Shown: positions 1 through 8,907, numbered from the stretch's first letter. The stretch is DNA of 64,000 nucleotides from JASEGV01 sp947085405 (GCA_947085405.1 CAMTWO010000017.1:1-64000); one strand, 5' to 3'. The notes: a model not told the origin generated them from the letters alone. Made by a program: numbers and translations.

Positions 1-153
1 TATCTTTGGGGTGGTGCCTTCTGGACAAGCGGATATTTCATCAACACAGTCGGACAGAAAGGCAACGAAGAGACGATCCAACAATATCTGAAGGAACAAG
101 GACGGGAAACAGAATACAAGTGCTTACATCATGGGCAACTCCCTTTGTTCTAA
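1..153 (+). CDS. IS200/IS605-family transposase TnpA, C-terminal fragment (5' end outside window)
   Basis: The plus frame is open from base 1 to a TAA at 151-153 and encodes about 50 residues. They begin YLWGGAFWTSGYFINTVG and continue with a QQYLKEQG helix. This is the usual end of the small HUH/Y1 transposases of the IS200/IS605 family: a LWGGxFWTxGYF strand followed by the helix that carries the catalytic tyrosine (YLKEQG). These enzymes move a single-stranded DNA circle and recognise hairpins at the element ends. The gene is cut by the window edge, so it is not known whether the copy is intact. A strong hairpin follows the stop, as expected at an IS200 right end. The fragment lies convergent to, and partly overlaps, the ATPase reading frame that it truncates. 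Confidence 0.85.
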   Translation, partial: YLWGGAFWTSGYFINTVGQKGNEETIQQYLKEQGRETEYKCLHHGQLPLF

Positions 154-1830
154 GCTCTTAATACCCCGCAGCTTGCTGCGGGGATGATTTATTCCGGTTT
201 CTGTATAAGCTTCTACGATTGCTTCGTGATGTAAATAACTTTCTAGCTCCAATTTTGTAGTATTAAATGCTTTCTTGTTCGGATTGTTTTCACCATTTAT
301 TCTATTCACAGCAGTTCTATATTCTGCAACATCATTATCATAAATATGAACCGCTGGCTTACCAAGTCCTTCAAGGTGCTTATGTTTTATATAATGTTTC
401 AAAGCAGAACCACCAGTAATTACATAACCAACTTCTATCGCAGTTGTAAGATCTATTATAGCAGGATTATCGGCGTTCATAATATGGCTATACCTTTTTA
501 ACGCTTCAACATCGTGGTTACCTTCAACATATAAAAGAACTTTCACTCTATCTGTCGGGTTAGGAAGTATTCCAAGTGTTTTTATGATTTTTCCAATCAC
601 TGTGTCATTATCTGAGCCATCTGGATTTTTGCCATTTTCAATTACAATATTTCCATTATCATCCAAAGCAATATATCTTAATGATTGAATTGGTATCTCT
701 CTAACAAGATTTGCACTGTGGGTGCTGAATAGAACTTGAATATTTGGTCGATTACTTAATTTTACTAATGATTCGATTAGTAATTTCTGATGATTTGGAT
801 GCTGTGATGTTTCAGGTTCTTCAATTGCATAAATAATTGAGGGTGCGTTAGCTTCTGCTTTCCTTTTTTCAGCTTGAGCTTGAAAAAAACTTAATAAAAC
901 TAATCTTCTTATTCCGCTTCCACGTTTGTTAAGTGGAATATTGTTTTCATTTAATAGGGTCAAATCAAATATTTTGTTGTATGTGGGCGTTTTAGAAAAA
1001 TCAGATTTAAGTCTTTCAGAAATTGTTTCATCAAAATCTTTTAGTTTTTCAATGGTTCTATCAGCAACATCAGTTGAAGCTTCTTTCACTTTTGTTTCGA
1101 CTTGTTCAAGTAAGGTTTGTATTTCTGGTAATGCCAATGCTTCATTAATTGCAACTTTCATTGGGTCTTGTATATCACCATCTTTATCATCGAGAGACTT
1201 ATCTACTTTAAATAATGAGAATACTGGTAATAGTTTTTTCAATGAACTCCAGATTGCTTTTAGATTGTCTTCGTTATCAACATTTCCGTCCACTTTAAAT
1301 TCTTTAACTGACCTACCACCACCGATATGATTTCTTATTTTTTCTCTTATAGGCGGATTTTTTGTTTTATTGATTCCTTCCAGATCAACTCCTAATTCTT
1401 CGGCATAATTTTTTAGAGGTGTATTTTTCATACTTAGCAAATTTGTTAAACGCGTATCGTCAGGATAATTTGCAACTAAATATATTGCGGATGATTTCTT
1501 TGCAGCAAAGGTGAATACTTTTTTAACTTCCAGTTGATTTTCAACATTTAATATTCCTTCTTCATTTGGTGAAGTAGGAACTGTGGTATCTAATACAATC
1601 TGGGTAGGAATGCCTTCAAAATAGCAAGTCAATTCTATAGAATTAGTATCTGCATTGTTGGATAAATCACTTTGGTCAACTTTATCATTAAAAAAACTAT
1701 CCAATACTTCGAGTAGAGTTGATTTACCAATATCATTCTTTCCAATAATCGCTGATAAGTCATCAATTATAAAACTAGTTTCAGTCTTGTAACAGCGGAA
1801 ATTTTTCACTTTCAGCTTAGTTAATCTCAT
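124..1830 (-). pseudogene. OLD-family AAA ATPase/TOPRIM nuclease, 3' end truncated by the IS
   Basis: The N-terminal half is an ABC/SMC-type ATPase of the overcoming-lysogenization-defect (OLD) family: Walker A GKNDIGKST at about residues 30-38, a GSGIRRLVLL signature near 304, Walker B IIYAIEEPE near 330 and the FSTHSANL switch near 368. A TOPRIM nuclease domain starts with LLYVEGNHD near 428 and has a DND motif further on. OLD proteins cleave or nick DNA and often act in phage defence. Family members continue beyond this point, whereas here roughly the last 21 residues (NHPRSKLRGIK...) are the reverse complement of the IS hairpin and transposase end, so the native C-terminus is lost after about residue 547. 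Whether the product is still active cannot be told. The ATG at 1830 is a good start. Confidence 0.85.
164..183 (+). repeat. IS right-end hairpin
   Basis: Perfect inverted repeat CCCCGCAG-cttg-CTGCGGGG located 10 bp after the transposase stop. It fits the TnpA recognition hairpin at the right end of IS200-like elements. Read on the minus strand it supplies the codons for part of the foreign tail of the truncated ATPase. Confidence 0.7.
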
Positions 1831-2134
1831 ATTGAAAACCTCATTTACTTTATAAATGCCTTACTATTGATTAAGCATATAACGGCGTTGCGCCTAACCC
1901 GCCGCCAAGAACAGGGAAGCCGAGTAAAACACAACAGATAAATATTTAGCCGTAGGTGCTTATTTTGAGTCAGCAAAGCACCGAAGGCAATTTAATTAAT
2001 TAGAACGAACACTTAGAACAAAAACTATAACTAAAACACAATTTCAAAAATCACCAAAACCGCCGAGCTAAAAAGGCGGTCGGCGTTGAGGCGCTTGTTA
2101 TACGCTTTACTATTGAATTAAAGTATATACATAA
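1831..2134. other. Intergenic region holding attC-like site A
   Basis: No gene is seen. Most of the region is one large imperfect inverted repeat (site A), and the short motif TTACTATTGA occurs just outside each arm (1861 and 2107). Confidence 0.6.
1876..2107. repeat. attC-like inverted-repeat site A
   Basis: The left arm (about 1876-1906) begins ATATAACGGCGTTGCG and continues with CCTAACCCGCCGCC. The right arm (about 2074-2107) reads GGCGGTCGGCGTTGAGGCGC and ends GTTATACG. The arms are complementary with small bulges, and the outer boxes (TATAAC / GTTATA) resemble the R boxes of integron attC sites. The site lies directly downstream of the minus-strand gene at 2135-2557, where an attC belongs in a gene cassette. 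At about 230 bp it is longer than most attC sites, so another palindromic repeat family is possible. Confidence 0.45.
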
Positions 2135-2557
2135 TCAACATCTGCAAAATATCTTAGCAAAAAGAAAAATAATATATAGAATTAGAATAATTTCTAGAAT
2201 AAAAAGAATTGTAACAAAGATGTATTGTGCGCGTACTTTATGTTTTTTAAATATTGGTAAAAAATCACTGTAATTATTCCGTAAACTATTTTCTGTTTTT
2301 AAAGTTGCCTCAATAATATAACTTTGAGTTATTACCATTCGATAGAAAACAAAAATTAATCCCAAGTTAAAAAGAGCTAAACAAGATAACGCATATGGAT
2401 TGACAATAAATTTTTCTATTGCTAAAAAATTCCCAATAACTAATGCAGTAGGTATTTGCCACATCGTGGCTTGATATTTTAATATTTGGTCAACAAGTAA
2501 ACCATATAGTTTTATTTTATTCTCAGAATTATCAATTTGTTTTGTTGCGTTTTCCAA
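2135..2557 (-). CDS. Small membrane protein of unknown function in a cassette-like setting
   Basis: Encodes 140 residues from a TTG start at 2557, preceded by GGAGAATTC at suitable spacing; no ATG lies nearby. Three hydrophobic segments are visible, near residues 38-53, 57-75 and 112-137, with a polar stretch (TLKTENSLRNNYSDFLPIF) between the second and third. I do not recognise the family. The gene is bounded on both sides by attC-like sites A and B and points the same way as its neighbours, which is how a single-gene integron cassette would look. It ends in an IFCRC tail. Confidence 0.6.
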   Translation of the reverse strand: MENATKQIDNSENKIKLYGLLVDQILKYQATMWQIPTALVIGNFLAIEKFIVNPYALSCLALFNLGLIFVFYRMVITQSYIIEATLKTENSLRNNYSDFLPIFKKHKVRAQYIFVTILFILEIILILYIIFLFAKIFCRC

Positions 2558-2581
2558 TAGAATTCTCCATCAATTATTTTT

Positions 2582-2796
2582 AGCGTATAACGGTGTTGCG
2601 TTTAGCCCGCCGCCCATAACAACGATGAAGCAACTTTCACGCAACTTTATTTTTACTTGTCCCGCGCTCTATGCGGGAAAATCAGTTTGTTTACTAATCA
2701 CCCACTTAAAGAACAACTTACTTTGAAAAGCCCAACCCGAAAAATCACTACGACCAATTCGAAGAAGCGGTCGGGCTGAGACGCTGGTTATACAAA
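2582..2796. repeat. attC-like inverted-repeat site B
   Basis: The left arm (about 2582-2614) reads AGCGTATAACGGTGTTGCG followed by TTTAGCCCGCCGCC. The right arm (about 2766-2796) reads AGCGGTCGGGCTGAGACGCT then GGTTATAC. It closely resembles site A in both arms, and both sites share AAAAATCAC some 40 bp inside the right arm, while the central parts differ. It lies between the stop of the 2826-3359 gene and the start of the 2135-2557 gene. Confidence 0.45.
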
Positions 2797-2825
2797 AGAT
2801 GAACTTTATTGAAGTTATTTTAAAA

Positions 2826-3359
2826 TTATTTTTCCCAACATCCTTCAATATTGCTCATTCCTTTTTGTTCACCTTCTTGAAGAATCTCATTACAATCATA
2901 CCAATCAGGAAGTAATGAATCGATTCTTTGATGTTCACGAGATGTTACAACCCACTTATTCTCTTGAAAACCATAGCGATGCTTATGAATTGTTTTATCT
3001 GATTTTAAATAAATGGTATCATTCATTGCATCGTTTTTGTTTTTATGAAAAGCTGTATAATGACGTGTTAGTGTAAATTCAAAATAGCCAGTATTAGGCG
3101 TTATTAACGAATTAGTTTTCTGAATATCAATTTTGTAATCATTTTCTGGATCATAATATTCTTTCACCCAACCGCCACCTAGCAAAACGATTTTTTCTCT
3201 TTTGTCATTTTTGTAACTATTAAGATGGTTTGTAATTAATTCCTTAAATGAGCTTATAGGATCAATATTTTCTAGTTTATTCTCTTTTGAATGATCAGTG
3301 CATTGAATAAAAACAAATGAACAAACAACGAAAAGAAATATTTTAATCTTAGAAAGCAT
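2826..3359 (-). CDS. Putative secreted lipoprotein, unknown function
   Basis: The frame is open from 3443, but the best start is the ATG at 3359. It gives MLSKIKIFLFVVCSFVFIQC, a lipoprotein signal peptide with its lipobox cysteine at residue 20; the upstream extension is GC-rich repeat sequence. The mature part of about 157 residues is polar and has no recognised motif. It carries the pattern IQKTNSLITPNTGYFEFTLT and a tryptophan-rich end (NKWVVTSREHQR, LLPDWYDCNEIL). It is followed by attC-like site B. Exported lipoproteins of unknown function are common integron cargo, but the assignment rests only on the signal and the context. Confidence 0.6.
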   Translation of the reverse strand: MLSKIKIFLFVVCSFVFIQCTDHSKENKLENIDPISSFKELITNHLNSYKNDKREKIVLLGGGWVKEYYDPENDYKIDIQKTNSLITPNTGYFEFTLTRHYTAFHKNKNDAMNDTIYLKSDKTIHKHRYGFQENKWVVTSREHQRIDSLLPDWYDCNEILQEGEQKGMSNIEGCWEK

Positions 3360-3862
3360 TTGATTTCTCACTTTTGTATAACTATTAATTATTCCGCCAA
3401 ACGCGGATAAACCCGCCATAAAAATTGGCGGGCAAGCCTGCACCGTTTAGTTAATTAAAGAATACATATATATATGTATTCCAATTGTTTCGTTTTTCGT
3501 TTATTAACACAATATTTAAAAATAGGGTCTGCATGATATCATTCCTTTACTTTTCAGTCTAATCTACCTGTCGGTAGACAGGCGGGCTCTTAACACCAAG
3601 CCCTCTATTTTTATTTCACGAAGTTACTTCGTGTAAGTATTTTCATTGAGCCGCACGGAGATTCTTTACACAATATATTATCTTCAATTGGTTACAATAT
3701 ATCATTTAATAATTCCAACTTCAAATATCTCTTGAATTAGATAGATTGTATGCTTCAGGTTTTGCTTTACCCTCGTCGGTCATAAATAAGTGATTGAGTT
3801 TTATGCTAAGAATATTCTTTTGAAAAGATTACGAATGTTTACTGTAGTCAGTACAGTTTTTG
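3360..3862. other. Intergenic region with short palindromes, no gene seen
   Basis: Contains three hairpins: CCCGCCA/TGGCGGG at 3413-3432, CCTGTC-ggta-GACAGG at 3567-3582 and CACGAAG-tta-CTTCGTG at 3617-3633. The second belongs to a palindrome type often scattered in Bacteroidota-like genomes. The left edge (TATAACTATTAATTATTCCGCC, near 3377) may be a decayed arm of a third attC-like site. The rest is AT-rich and featureless. Confidence 0.5.
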
Positions 3863-4399
3863 CTATCGCTCATCCGGAACAACTATCTTCACAATATCAA
3901 TTGTAAATTCCCAAGCACAATATGTTCCTAAAACCGGGTCGGGTGGACAAGTAATGCAACGGGTTTGAATACGTGGATCAATTGTTTTTGCAAACTGGGT
4001 AAATTCAACTATCCCCACAGATTTACAAGGAAACGGTGGAAGATTTTTCTCAGTCCTTGTTTTCTGAACTCGGCATTCCACCATCCTAAATACCATTGTC
4101 TCATCATTTATCCATTCAATTTCTTGTTTATTGATGGCGGCATAAAGTCGGTAGCCGAACGCCCGTTCGAGCGCTTTCAGTCCGCCTTTTTCGGGAATGT
4201 TAAATTCCTTCATAATCCGTCGAGCTTCTGCAACTGCGAACCTGTACCACGATTTAGTATCAAGTTCGATGGCTACATCTATTCCATATTTTTCTTCTGC
4301 CGCTAAAAACCAACAACCATCGTGAGCCAACCAATTTTTTGCATACACTTTAATTAGTTTAATTAATTCATCCTTACTCAACTTTTCGATCTGTTCCAT
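3863..4399 (-). CDS. DUF6125-family cytosolic protein
   Basis: Encodes 178 residues without signal peptide or membrane segment. The N-terminal half is helical and begins LSKDELIKLIKVYAKNWLAHDGCWFLAAEEKYG. The C-terminal half has conserved-looking cysteines in ECRVQ, FPCKS, RCITCPPDP and YCAWEF, which could bind a metal or cofactor. I recognise the pattern as that of DUF6125 proteins, which have no established function. The ATG start abuts the stop of the methyltransferase gene at 4400, so the pair is surely co-transcribed, as the last genes of a minus-strand run. Metal binding is inference only. Confidence 0.65.
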   Translation of the reverse strand: MEQIEKLSKDELIKLIKVYAKNWLAHDGCWFLAAEEKYGIDVAIELDTKSWYRFAVAEARRIMKEFNIPEKGGLKALERAFGYRLYAAINKQEIEWINDETMVFRMVECRVQKTRTEKNLPPFPCKSVGIVEFTQFAKTIDPRIQTRCITCPPDPVLGTYCAWEFTIDIVKIVVPDER

Positions 4400-5020
4400 T
4401 TATTTTTTCTTCTTACCTGATGCGATTAATGTAACATTTAATTGTGTGTGAATTTCTTTAACTTCGTGATAGTCTGTTTCGAGAAGTGGTTTTAATTTCT
4501 CCATACTTAAATTTCCGCGCGGGTGATCTTTTCCATAAAGGATGCGATGAACTTTTTGAAGTTCGGCAAAACCCGTTTCATTGAAGTCGCCTATTACCAA
4601 CGAGTTCTTTCCCAAGTGTACGCGAATTAACTCTCTTAAACAAACCTCCGGGTGCTCAAGATGATGAAAAGTATTCATCGATATTACTGATGAAAAACTA
4701 CCATCGCCAAAAGGCAACGATTCCATGTCGATTGTAAGGAGCTTTACCTTATGGAGATACTCTTTTGAGATACGCAGTTCGGCTTGTGTTCTGTCTTCGG
4801 TCGATACATCACCTGTAGTTACATCATAGCCGAACCGTGTTAGCAAAGCCGACATTCTTCCTGTTCCTGTAGCCAGTTCGAGTATTGGCTGGTGGACATC
4901 TAAAACAGCATGACTAAGAATTTCATAATATTCGGCTGCCAAATCATATCCCCAGCTTTCAAGTAATTTATCGCTTTCAGTTTTAGAAATTGAGTCCAGT
5001 AATTCTTTTATGTCTTGCAT
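4400..5020 (-). CDS. Class I SAM-dependent methyltransferase
   Basis: A 206-residue Rossmann-fold methyltransferase. Motif I is ILELATGTGRMSALL (about residues 46-60), the acidic motif II is the VTTGDVS region, and the post-I region LPFGDGSFSSVISMNTFHHLEHPE is typical of Methyltransf_11 enzymes. The substrate is not evident. The gene ends exactly where the DUF6125 gene begins and is separated from the second methyltransferase by a single base. All three look like one translationally coupled unit, suggesting consecutive modifications of one small molecule, which is inference. The basic tail ASGKKKK is unremarkable. Confidence 0.85.
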   Translation of the reverse strand: MQDIKELLDSISKTESDKLLESWGYDLAAEYYEILSHAVLDVHQPILELATGTGRMSALLTRFGYDVTTGDVSTEDRTQAELRISKEYLHKVKLLTIDMESLPFGDGSFSSVISMNTFHHLEHPEVCLRELIRVHLGKNSLVIGDFNETGFAELQKVHRILYGKDHPRGNLSMEKLKPLLETDYHEVKEIHTQLNVTLIASGKKKK

Positions 5021-5021
5021 G

Positions 5022-5642
5022 TTATTTTGTCAACATTACTATATGACTCGTTGATGGTTGATTCTTTATATCAGTAATGATTTTAAGTCCGGCTTTATTT
5101 GCCAAATCATACATGCCTCCGTTTGCCACATAGCTTTTGTAGTTTCTGTAATGCTCTGATCCGGCGGCAAATTCAATCACTTCGTTTAACATACTCACAA
5201 AGCAATTTGGTTTAGGAACAAGATAATCGCCAATTATAATTTTATCTGCAATCATTGATATGTCGGTTAAGAGTTTTACTCGTTCATCTACATTTACTTC
5301 GTGAATAACATAAGTTAAAACTGCATAATTAAAATGAAAGTTGTTTTCTGCGATTACATCGTTAATGTTTTTATGCTGAAAAGAAATTTCATTATTCGGA
5401 TATTTTGAAAGTGTAAGATTAGCTCTGTCAATATTTCTGATTGATAAATCTATTCCTAAAACATACTTACATTTATCAGCAGCAGAAAAAGAGAATCGTC
5501 CAGTCCCGCAGCCGACATCGATAACCTTTGAGTTTGGTTCGATAAGATTTTTTATTTGTTCAAATAATTTATCCTGGCTTGGAGCTATGAACTTATCGTA
5601 AAACCAGCCGTCGTACCAGTGATCTTTGTTTTCGTTAATCAT
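5022..5642 (-). CDS. Class I SAM-dependent methyltransferase
   Basis: Encodes 206 residues. Motif I is VIDVGCGTGRFSFSAA (about 39-54), motif II is VLGIDLS, and LTYVIHEVNVDERVKLL is the motif IV/post-I region. It has the same length as the downstream methyltransferase but only family-level similarity, so this is not a recent duplication. Substrate unknown. It starts 28 bp after the barrel gene at 5671, so it may be a late part of the same minus-strand transcript as the envelope cluster. Confidence 0.85.
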   Translation of the reverse strand: MINENKDHWYDGWFYDKFIAPSQDKLFEQIKNLIEPNSKVIDVGCGTGRFSFSAADKCKYVLGIDLSIRNIDRANLTLSKYPNNEISFQHKNINDVIAENNFHFNYAVLTYVIHEVNVDERVKLLTDISMIADKIIIGDYLVPKPNCFVSMLNEVIEFAAGSEHYRNYKSYVANGGMYDLANKAGLKIITDIKNQPSTSHIVMLTK

Positions 5643-5670
5643 TTATCTTTTTTCGGTTTAAACATCGTTG

Positions 5671-6930
5671 TTAAAAATACGCTCGCATCCACAACTCAAT
5701 TTTTTGTTCTATCTGACGCGAACCAAATTCACTTGCCTCTTTGCCAAACATAGATGTGTACCAAATAATAAATTCAAGATTCGTTTCAGGTTTATAGGTA
5801 AAATTTGTAGAGAGTAAAAAACTATTGTCTTGCAGATTGTAGATAGTGTAAACTGATGGGGTAAAATAAAGCAAGTCAAAAGGTTCCGGCTGAGTTATTT
5901 TTACATAGAGATAATCGCGCATTAATGTGTTGCTCTTGAAATAAGTTTGGCTTATACCAAGCGTTTGCTGAATTGCAACAGGTGTTCCGATAGCAAGACT
6001 GTTTAAGAGATAATTTTGATACGTTTCGAATTCGTCTTTCCGCATCCCAAATCCGTTCCGATAATATTCCGCAATCACAGTTGTATTCCACTCGTTAAGA
6101 TATCTTATTCCCAAAAGATAACTATAAATATTTCCACTCTTCCTGTTCAAAATCCCATTATCTATGAAATACCTATCAGCATTTTGGGTTAAACTGAATT
6201 CGGTGTGGAATTCTAAATTTTCCATTATGTTCTTCGAAACATCAAACCCATATCGCTTAGGATTCCGGCTGCCCTGATAAATCATTAAATCAATATCAGT
6301 ATCCAAAAATAAAAAATAAAGTTTTGCCGCAACATCTGTATATTTTGCTTCACCGAAACGATTGTTTATTGTGTTGATTGTTGGAATGATCAACGCTTGA
6401 GCTGCGAACGTTTGTAGTGAACCAGATGAAAAACTTTTTATATACTCAACATTTGCCGAAAGAATTCCCGCCTGAGCGAGTTCAGGATTCTCAGGGTCCT
6501 TCAGGGGATTTACATACCCTACCGGATTAAAGGCATATCCTTTTCCCCAGCCAAACACGCTTTTACCGAGTTGCATAGTAAAGCTCAATGAAGGATTGTA
6601 TCTTGCGTATGCCTCAAACAAATCAACACTCGCTTCATCATCGCTAAAATATGTTGCGTGGGTTTTCATAAAAAATCCTAAACTCCCCGATTTATATTCG
6701 GCATTCAAATACGGTTCGATGCGATACTGCGATAGATAATGCGATATATCTTTCGAACTATAGAATTGAAGTCGATATGCCGGTGAAGTTTGAGACATCT
6801 GTAAAAGAGAATACTTCACATCGAGGTTGCCGCTCCATTCAAGTTTTTTCTCGTTTGTAGATGAATCGAAATCTTCTTGCGAAAACGCAAGCAGAGGAAC
6901 AATTAAAAGATATGCGAGCCAAAACTTCAT
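5671..6930 (-). CDS. Outer-membrane beta-barrel protein of an ABC/LolA-like cluster
   Basis: Encodes 419 residues with a signal peptide (MKFWLAYLLIVPLLAFSQ, cleavage after about residue 18). Alternating hydrophobic and aromatic strands follow, ending in an aromatic residue (MRAYF), the usual sign of an outer-membrane barrel. The motif GKSVFGWGKGYAFNPVGYVNP near 125 resembles DUF1302-like porins. The start codon overlaps the stop of the LolA-like gene (ATGA), so the two are translationally coupled. With the ABC transporter and TonB receptor upstream it probably forms the outer-membrane part of an export or lipid-handling system. The substrate cannot be named. Confidence 0.75.
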   Translation of the reverse strand: MKFWLAYLLIVPLLAFSQEDFDSSTNEKKLEWSGNLDVKYSLLQMSQTSPAYRLQFYSSKDISHYLSQYRIEPYLNAEYKSGSLGFFMKTHATYFSDDEASVDLFEAYARYNPSLSFTMQLGKSVFGWGKGYAFNPVGYVNPLKDPENPELAQAGILSANVEYIKSFSSGSLQTFAAQALIIPTINTINNRFGEAKYTDVAAKLYFLFLDTDIDLMIYQGSRNPKRYGFDVSKNIMENLEFHTEFSLTQNADRYFIDNGILNRKSGNIYSYLLGIRYLNEWNTTVIAEYYRNGFGMRKDEFETYQNYLLNSLAIGTPVAIQQTLGISQTYFKSNTLMRDYLYVKITQPEPFDLLYFTPSVYTIYNLQDNSFLLSTNFTYKPETNLEFIIWYTSMFGKEASEFGSRQIEQKIELWMRAYF

Positions 6931-7655
6931 CGCAGGTCGCCCAATCGACCCATGTAACTCAGCGTAAACACCTCGTCAGGGAACTGTCGTTTTTTGATTT
7001 TTTGGTACACCATCAACGAGCGATAACCTTTATAGAGCGGGCTGGTTGTTTCGATAACCGATGGACGGATAAGTCCGCCGCCAAAATTTTTGTCTTCTTT
7101 AAATTCGAGCGTCTTAATCAACATGTTGGATGCCGAGTATGCCTCAACTTTGAGGAGATTTTTTTTATCTTTACTAATCCACATTTTCAATTTGTCGTAC
7201 GCAACAGTTTTGTTCTTTGCTTTTAAGTCGAGGATATACTCTTTATCAGTTCCCTCAGAATATGAAGCGTTGTACTCGGCTGCATACTCCAACTGCATAA
7301 GATCGGCATTGTTAAACACACCGCCAATAACCGATTGCAAACTTGTGATGCGGACCGGTTTGTTTACATTGGGGACGTATAACCACATATTATCGCCCAA
7401 ACGCAGCGTAGCGCGTCCTTTCTCACTCGCAGGTGTAATATATAGCATCGCAATTTTATCTTTCCCTTTTTTTATAGTGTAAAATGTATATTCTTTCTTT
7501 GAACCATTGGGTTCTTCATTAATAATTTTGCGTACTGCTTCGTACGAATCAGGCATTAGATTTTCGTCAATCGTTTTTAGTAAAACATTAGCGTCTTGTG
7601 CTTGAAGAATTACACTAAATAAAAAAATTAAAATGAATGATGTTATGGTTTTCAT
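6927..7655 (-). CDS. Outer membrane lipoprotein-sorting (LolA-like) periplasmic protein
   Basis: Encodes 242 residues with signal peptide MKTITSFILIFLFSVILQAQ. The body has the features of the LolA-like 'outer membrane lipoprotein-sorting protein' family: GRATLRLGDNMWLYVPNVNKPVRIT near 80-105, the FNNADLMQLEYAAEY segment, and a C-terminal half with KLKMWISKDKKNLLKVEAYS. LolA folds bind acyl chains and ferry lipidated cargo through the periplasm. This subfamily commonly sits beside RND or ABC exporters rather than acting as the general LolA. Here it lies between an FtsX-type permease (12 bp upstream) and the barrel gene (4 bp overlap). Confidence 0.75.
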   Translation of the reverse strand: MKTITSFILIFLFSVILQAQDANVLLKTIDENLMPDSYEAVRKIINEEPNGSKKEYTFYTIKKGKDKIAMLYITPASEKGRATLRLGDNMWLYVPNVNKPVRITSLQSVIGGVFNNADLMQLEYAAEYNASYSEGTDKEYILDLKAKNKTVAYDKLKMWISKDKKNLLKVEAYSASNMLIKTLEFKEDKNFGGGLIRPSVIETTSPLYKGYRSLMVYQKIKKRQFPDEVFTLSYMGRLGDLR

Positions 7656-7667
7656 ATTTTATCCTTT

Positions 7668-8900
7668 TTATACATGTCCCAATGCATCAACCGGTTCCAT
7701 TCTGGATGCTTTATATGCCGGTTGCAAACTTGCAAAAACTGAAACAAGCATTACTATTATTGTTGTTAATAAAATCTCACGGTAGGGAATATCAGGAGCG
7801 AGTGTAACATTCATCTGTCCGAATGTAAAATTGATGCTCGTCGTATCCATCAACAAAAGAACTCCTACTCCAACCAGTACTCCTATAAAGTTACTCAACA
7901 AGCCCATCGTAAAACCCTCCATTAAAAACATCGTAAGAATTCGACTCGGGCGCGTACCTATGGCGGCTATTGTACCGATTTCGCTGATACGCTCGTACAC
8001 AGACATAGTCATGATGTTTAAGACACTTACTAAAACAATTGATATTAATATAAACTTCACGACGAGGATTAACAAATCGACAATTCGCGCGATGCTGGCA
8101 AAAGGAGAAAGCTGTTCCCACGTGTGAACTTCTTTCTGTGTCGGCTGTTGGCTGAGAGCTTTTTTCAAATTTTCATACACTTTGCCAAGTTGATCGAACT
8201 GTTTAAGCTTGATAGCAACTTCGATGATTTCGGGTTTTTCCATCCTCAACAAATTCACGGCATCATCTATATGGATGTAGCCGTCTTTTCCTGATGGTCC
8301 GAGAATATTCTCCATCATCGCTGCTATACGAACCGGTATTCCATTAACCGATCCATCTTTATTTGTTGCGATGAGAACTATATCATCGCCGACTTTAAGC
8401 GAAAGCCCTTTCATCAAATTTTCCGGCACTAATATTTCACCCTGCTTCAGAAAATTTTTCTTATCCTGAATATCACTTTTAATTCTTTTAATAAGGTCGG
8501 GTAGAGTATTGCTTTCTAACTCCGGGTAAATTGCTGTTAAGCGTATGTTCGAGGTTTGCACATAATTGCTTATCATCGCTCCAAACTTAATTCGTGGACT
8601 GTAAGCTGCGATTTCCGGCATAGCATTCAATGTGCGTTCCACATCTGCATACTCGGAATCGGAAAGACTGATATTAAGCGGGAGGTTATCGATTGATTCA
8701 ACGTATCCCTTTTTGTGAACCTGCAAATCTCCGAGGGCGGTGTTTGTTATTACACCTACCATTTGTGTTTTAAACGATATAGCCAAACCGCCCAAAACAA
8801 TTACCAACACAACGCCGAAGGCAATGAGAGATGAAGTTAAAATTGTCCGGCGTTTATATCGGAACAGATTTCGAATAGCGATCTTAATTAGATTAATCAT
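7668..8900 (-). CDS. ABC transporter permease, FtsX/MacB (LolCE-like) type
   Basis: Encodes 410 residues with the MacB/FtsX topology: one N-terminal membrane helix (about 18-40), a large periplasmic domain with the MacB_PCD look (residues 45-275), and three C-terminal helices (about 278-300, 325-350 and 370-393). It ends in the cytosolic coupling motif PAYKASRMEPVDAL. The ERISEIGTIAAIGTRPSRILTMF segment is the typical FtsX signature. Such permeases do mechanotransmission for lipoprotein release or export rather than ordinary import. The ATPase gene lies 7 bp upstream and the LolA-like gene 12 bp downstream, so the three are one transport unit. Confidence 0.88.
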   Translation of the reverse strand: MINLIKIAIRNLFRYKRRTILTSSLIAFGVVLVIVLGGLAISFKTQMVGVITNTALGDLQVHKKGYVESIDNLPLNISLSDSEYADVERTLNAMPEIAAYSPRIKFGAMISNYVQTSNIRLTAIYPELESNTLPDLIKRIKSDIQDKKNFLKQGEILVPENLMKGLSLKVGDDIVLIATNKDGSVNGIPVRIAAMMENILGPSGKDGYIHIDDAVNLLRMEKPEIIEVAIKLKQFDQLGKVYENLKKALSQQPTQKEVHTWEQLSPFASIARIVDLLILVVKFILISIVLVSVLNIMTMSVYERISEIGTIAAIGTRPSRILTMFLMEGFTMGLLSNFIGVLVGVGVLLLMDTTSINFTFGQMNVTLAPDIPYREILLTTIIVMLVSVFASLQPAYKASRMEPVDALGHV

Positions 8901-8907
8901 AGATGCC

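Larger units (their letters stand above)
1..192 (+). mobile_element. Right end of an IS200/IS605-like insertion sequence
   Basis: The transposase C-terminus is followed 10 bases later by a perfect 8-bp stem with a four-base loop (164-183, CCCCGCAG / CTGCGGGG). Such subterminal hairpins mark IS200/IS605 ends. The exact cleavage point cannot be fixed by eye because these elements make no target duplication. I place it between about 183 and 195, where homology of the neighbouring ATPase frame to its family stops. Confidence 0.7.
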
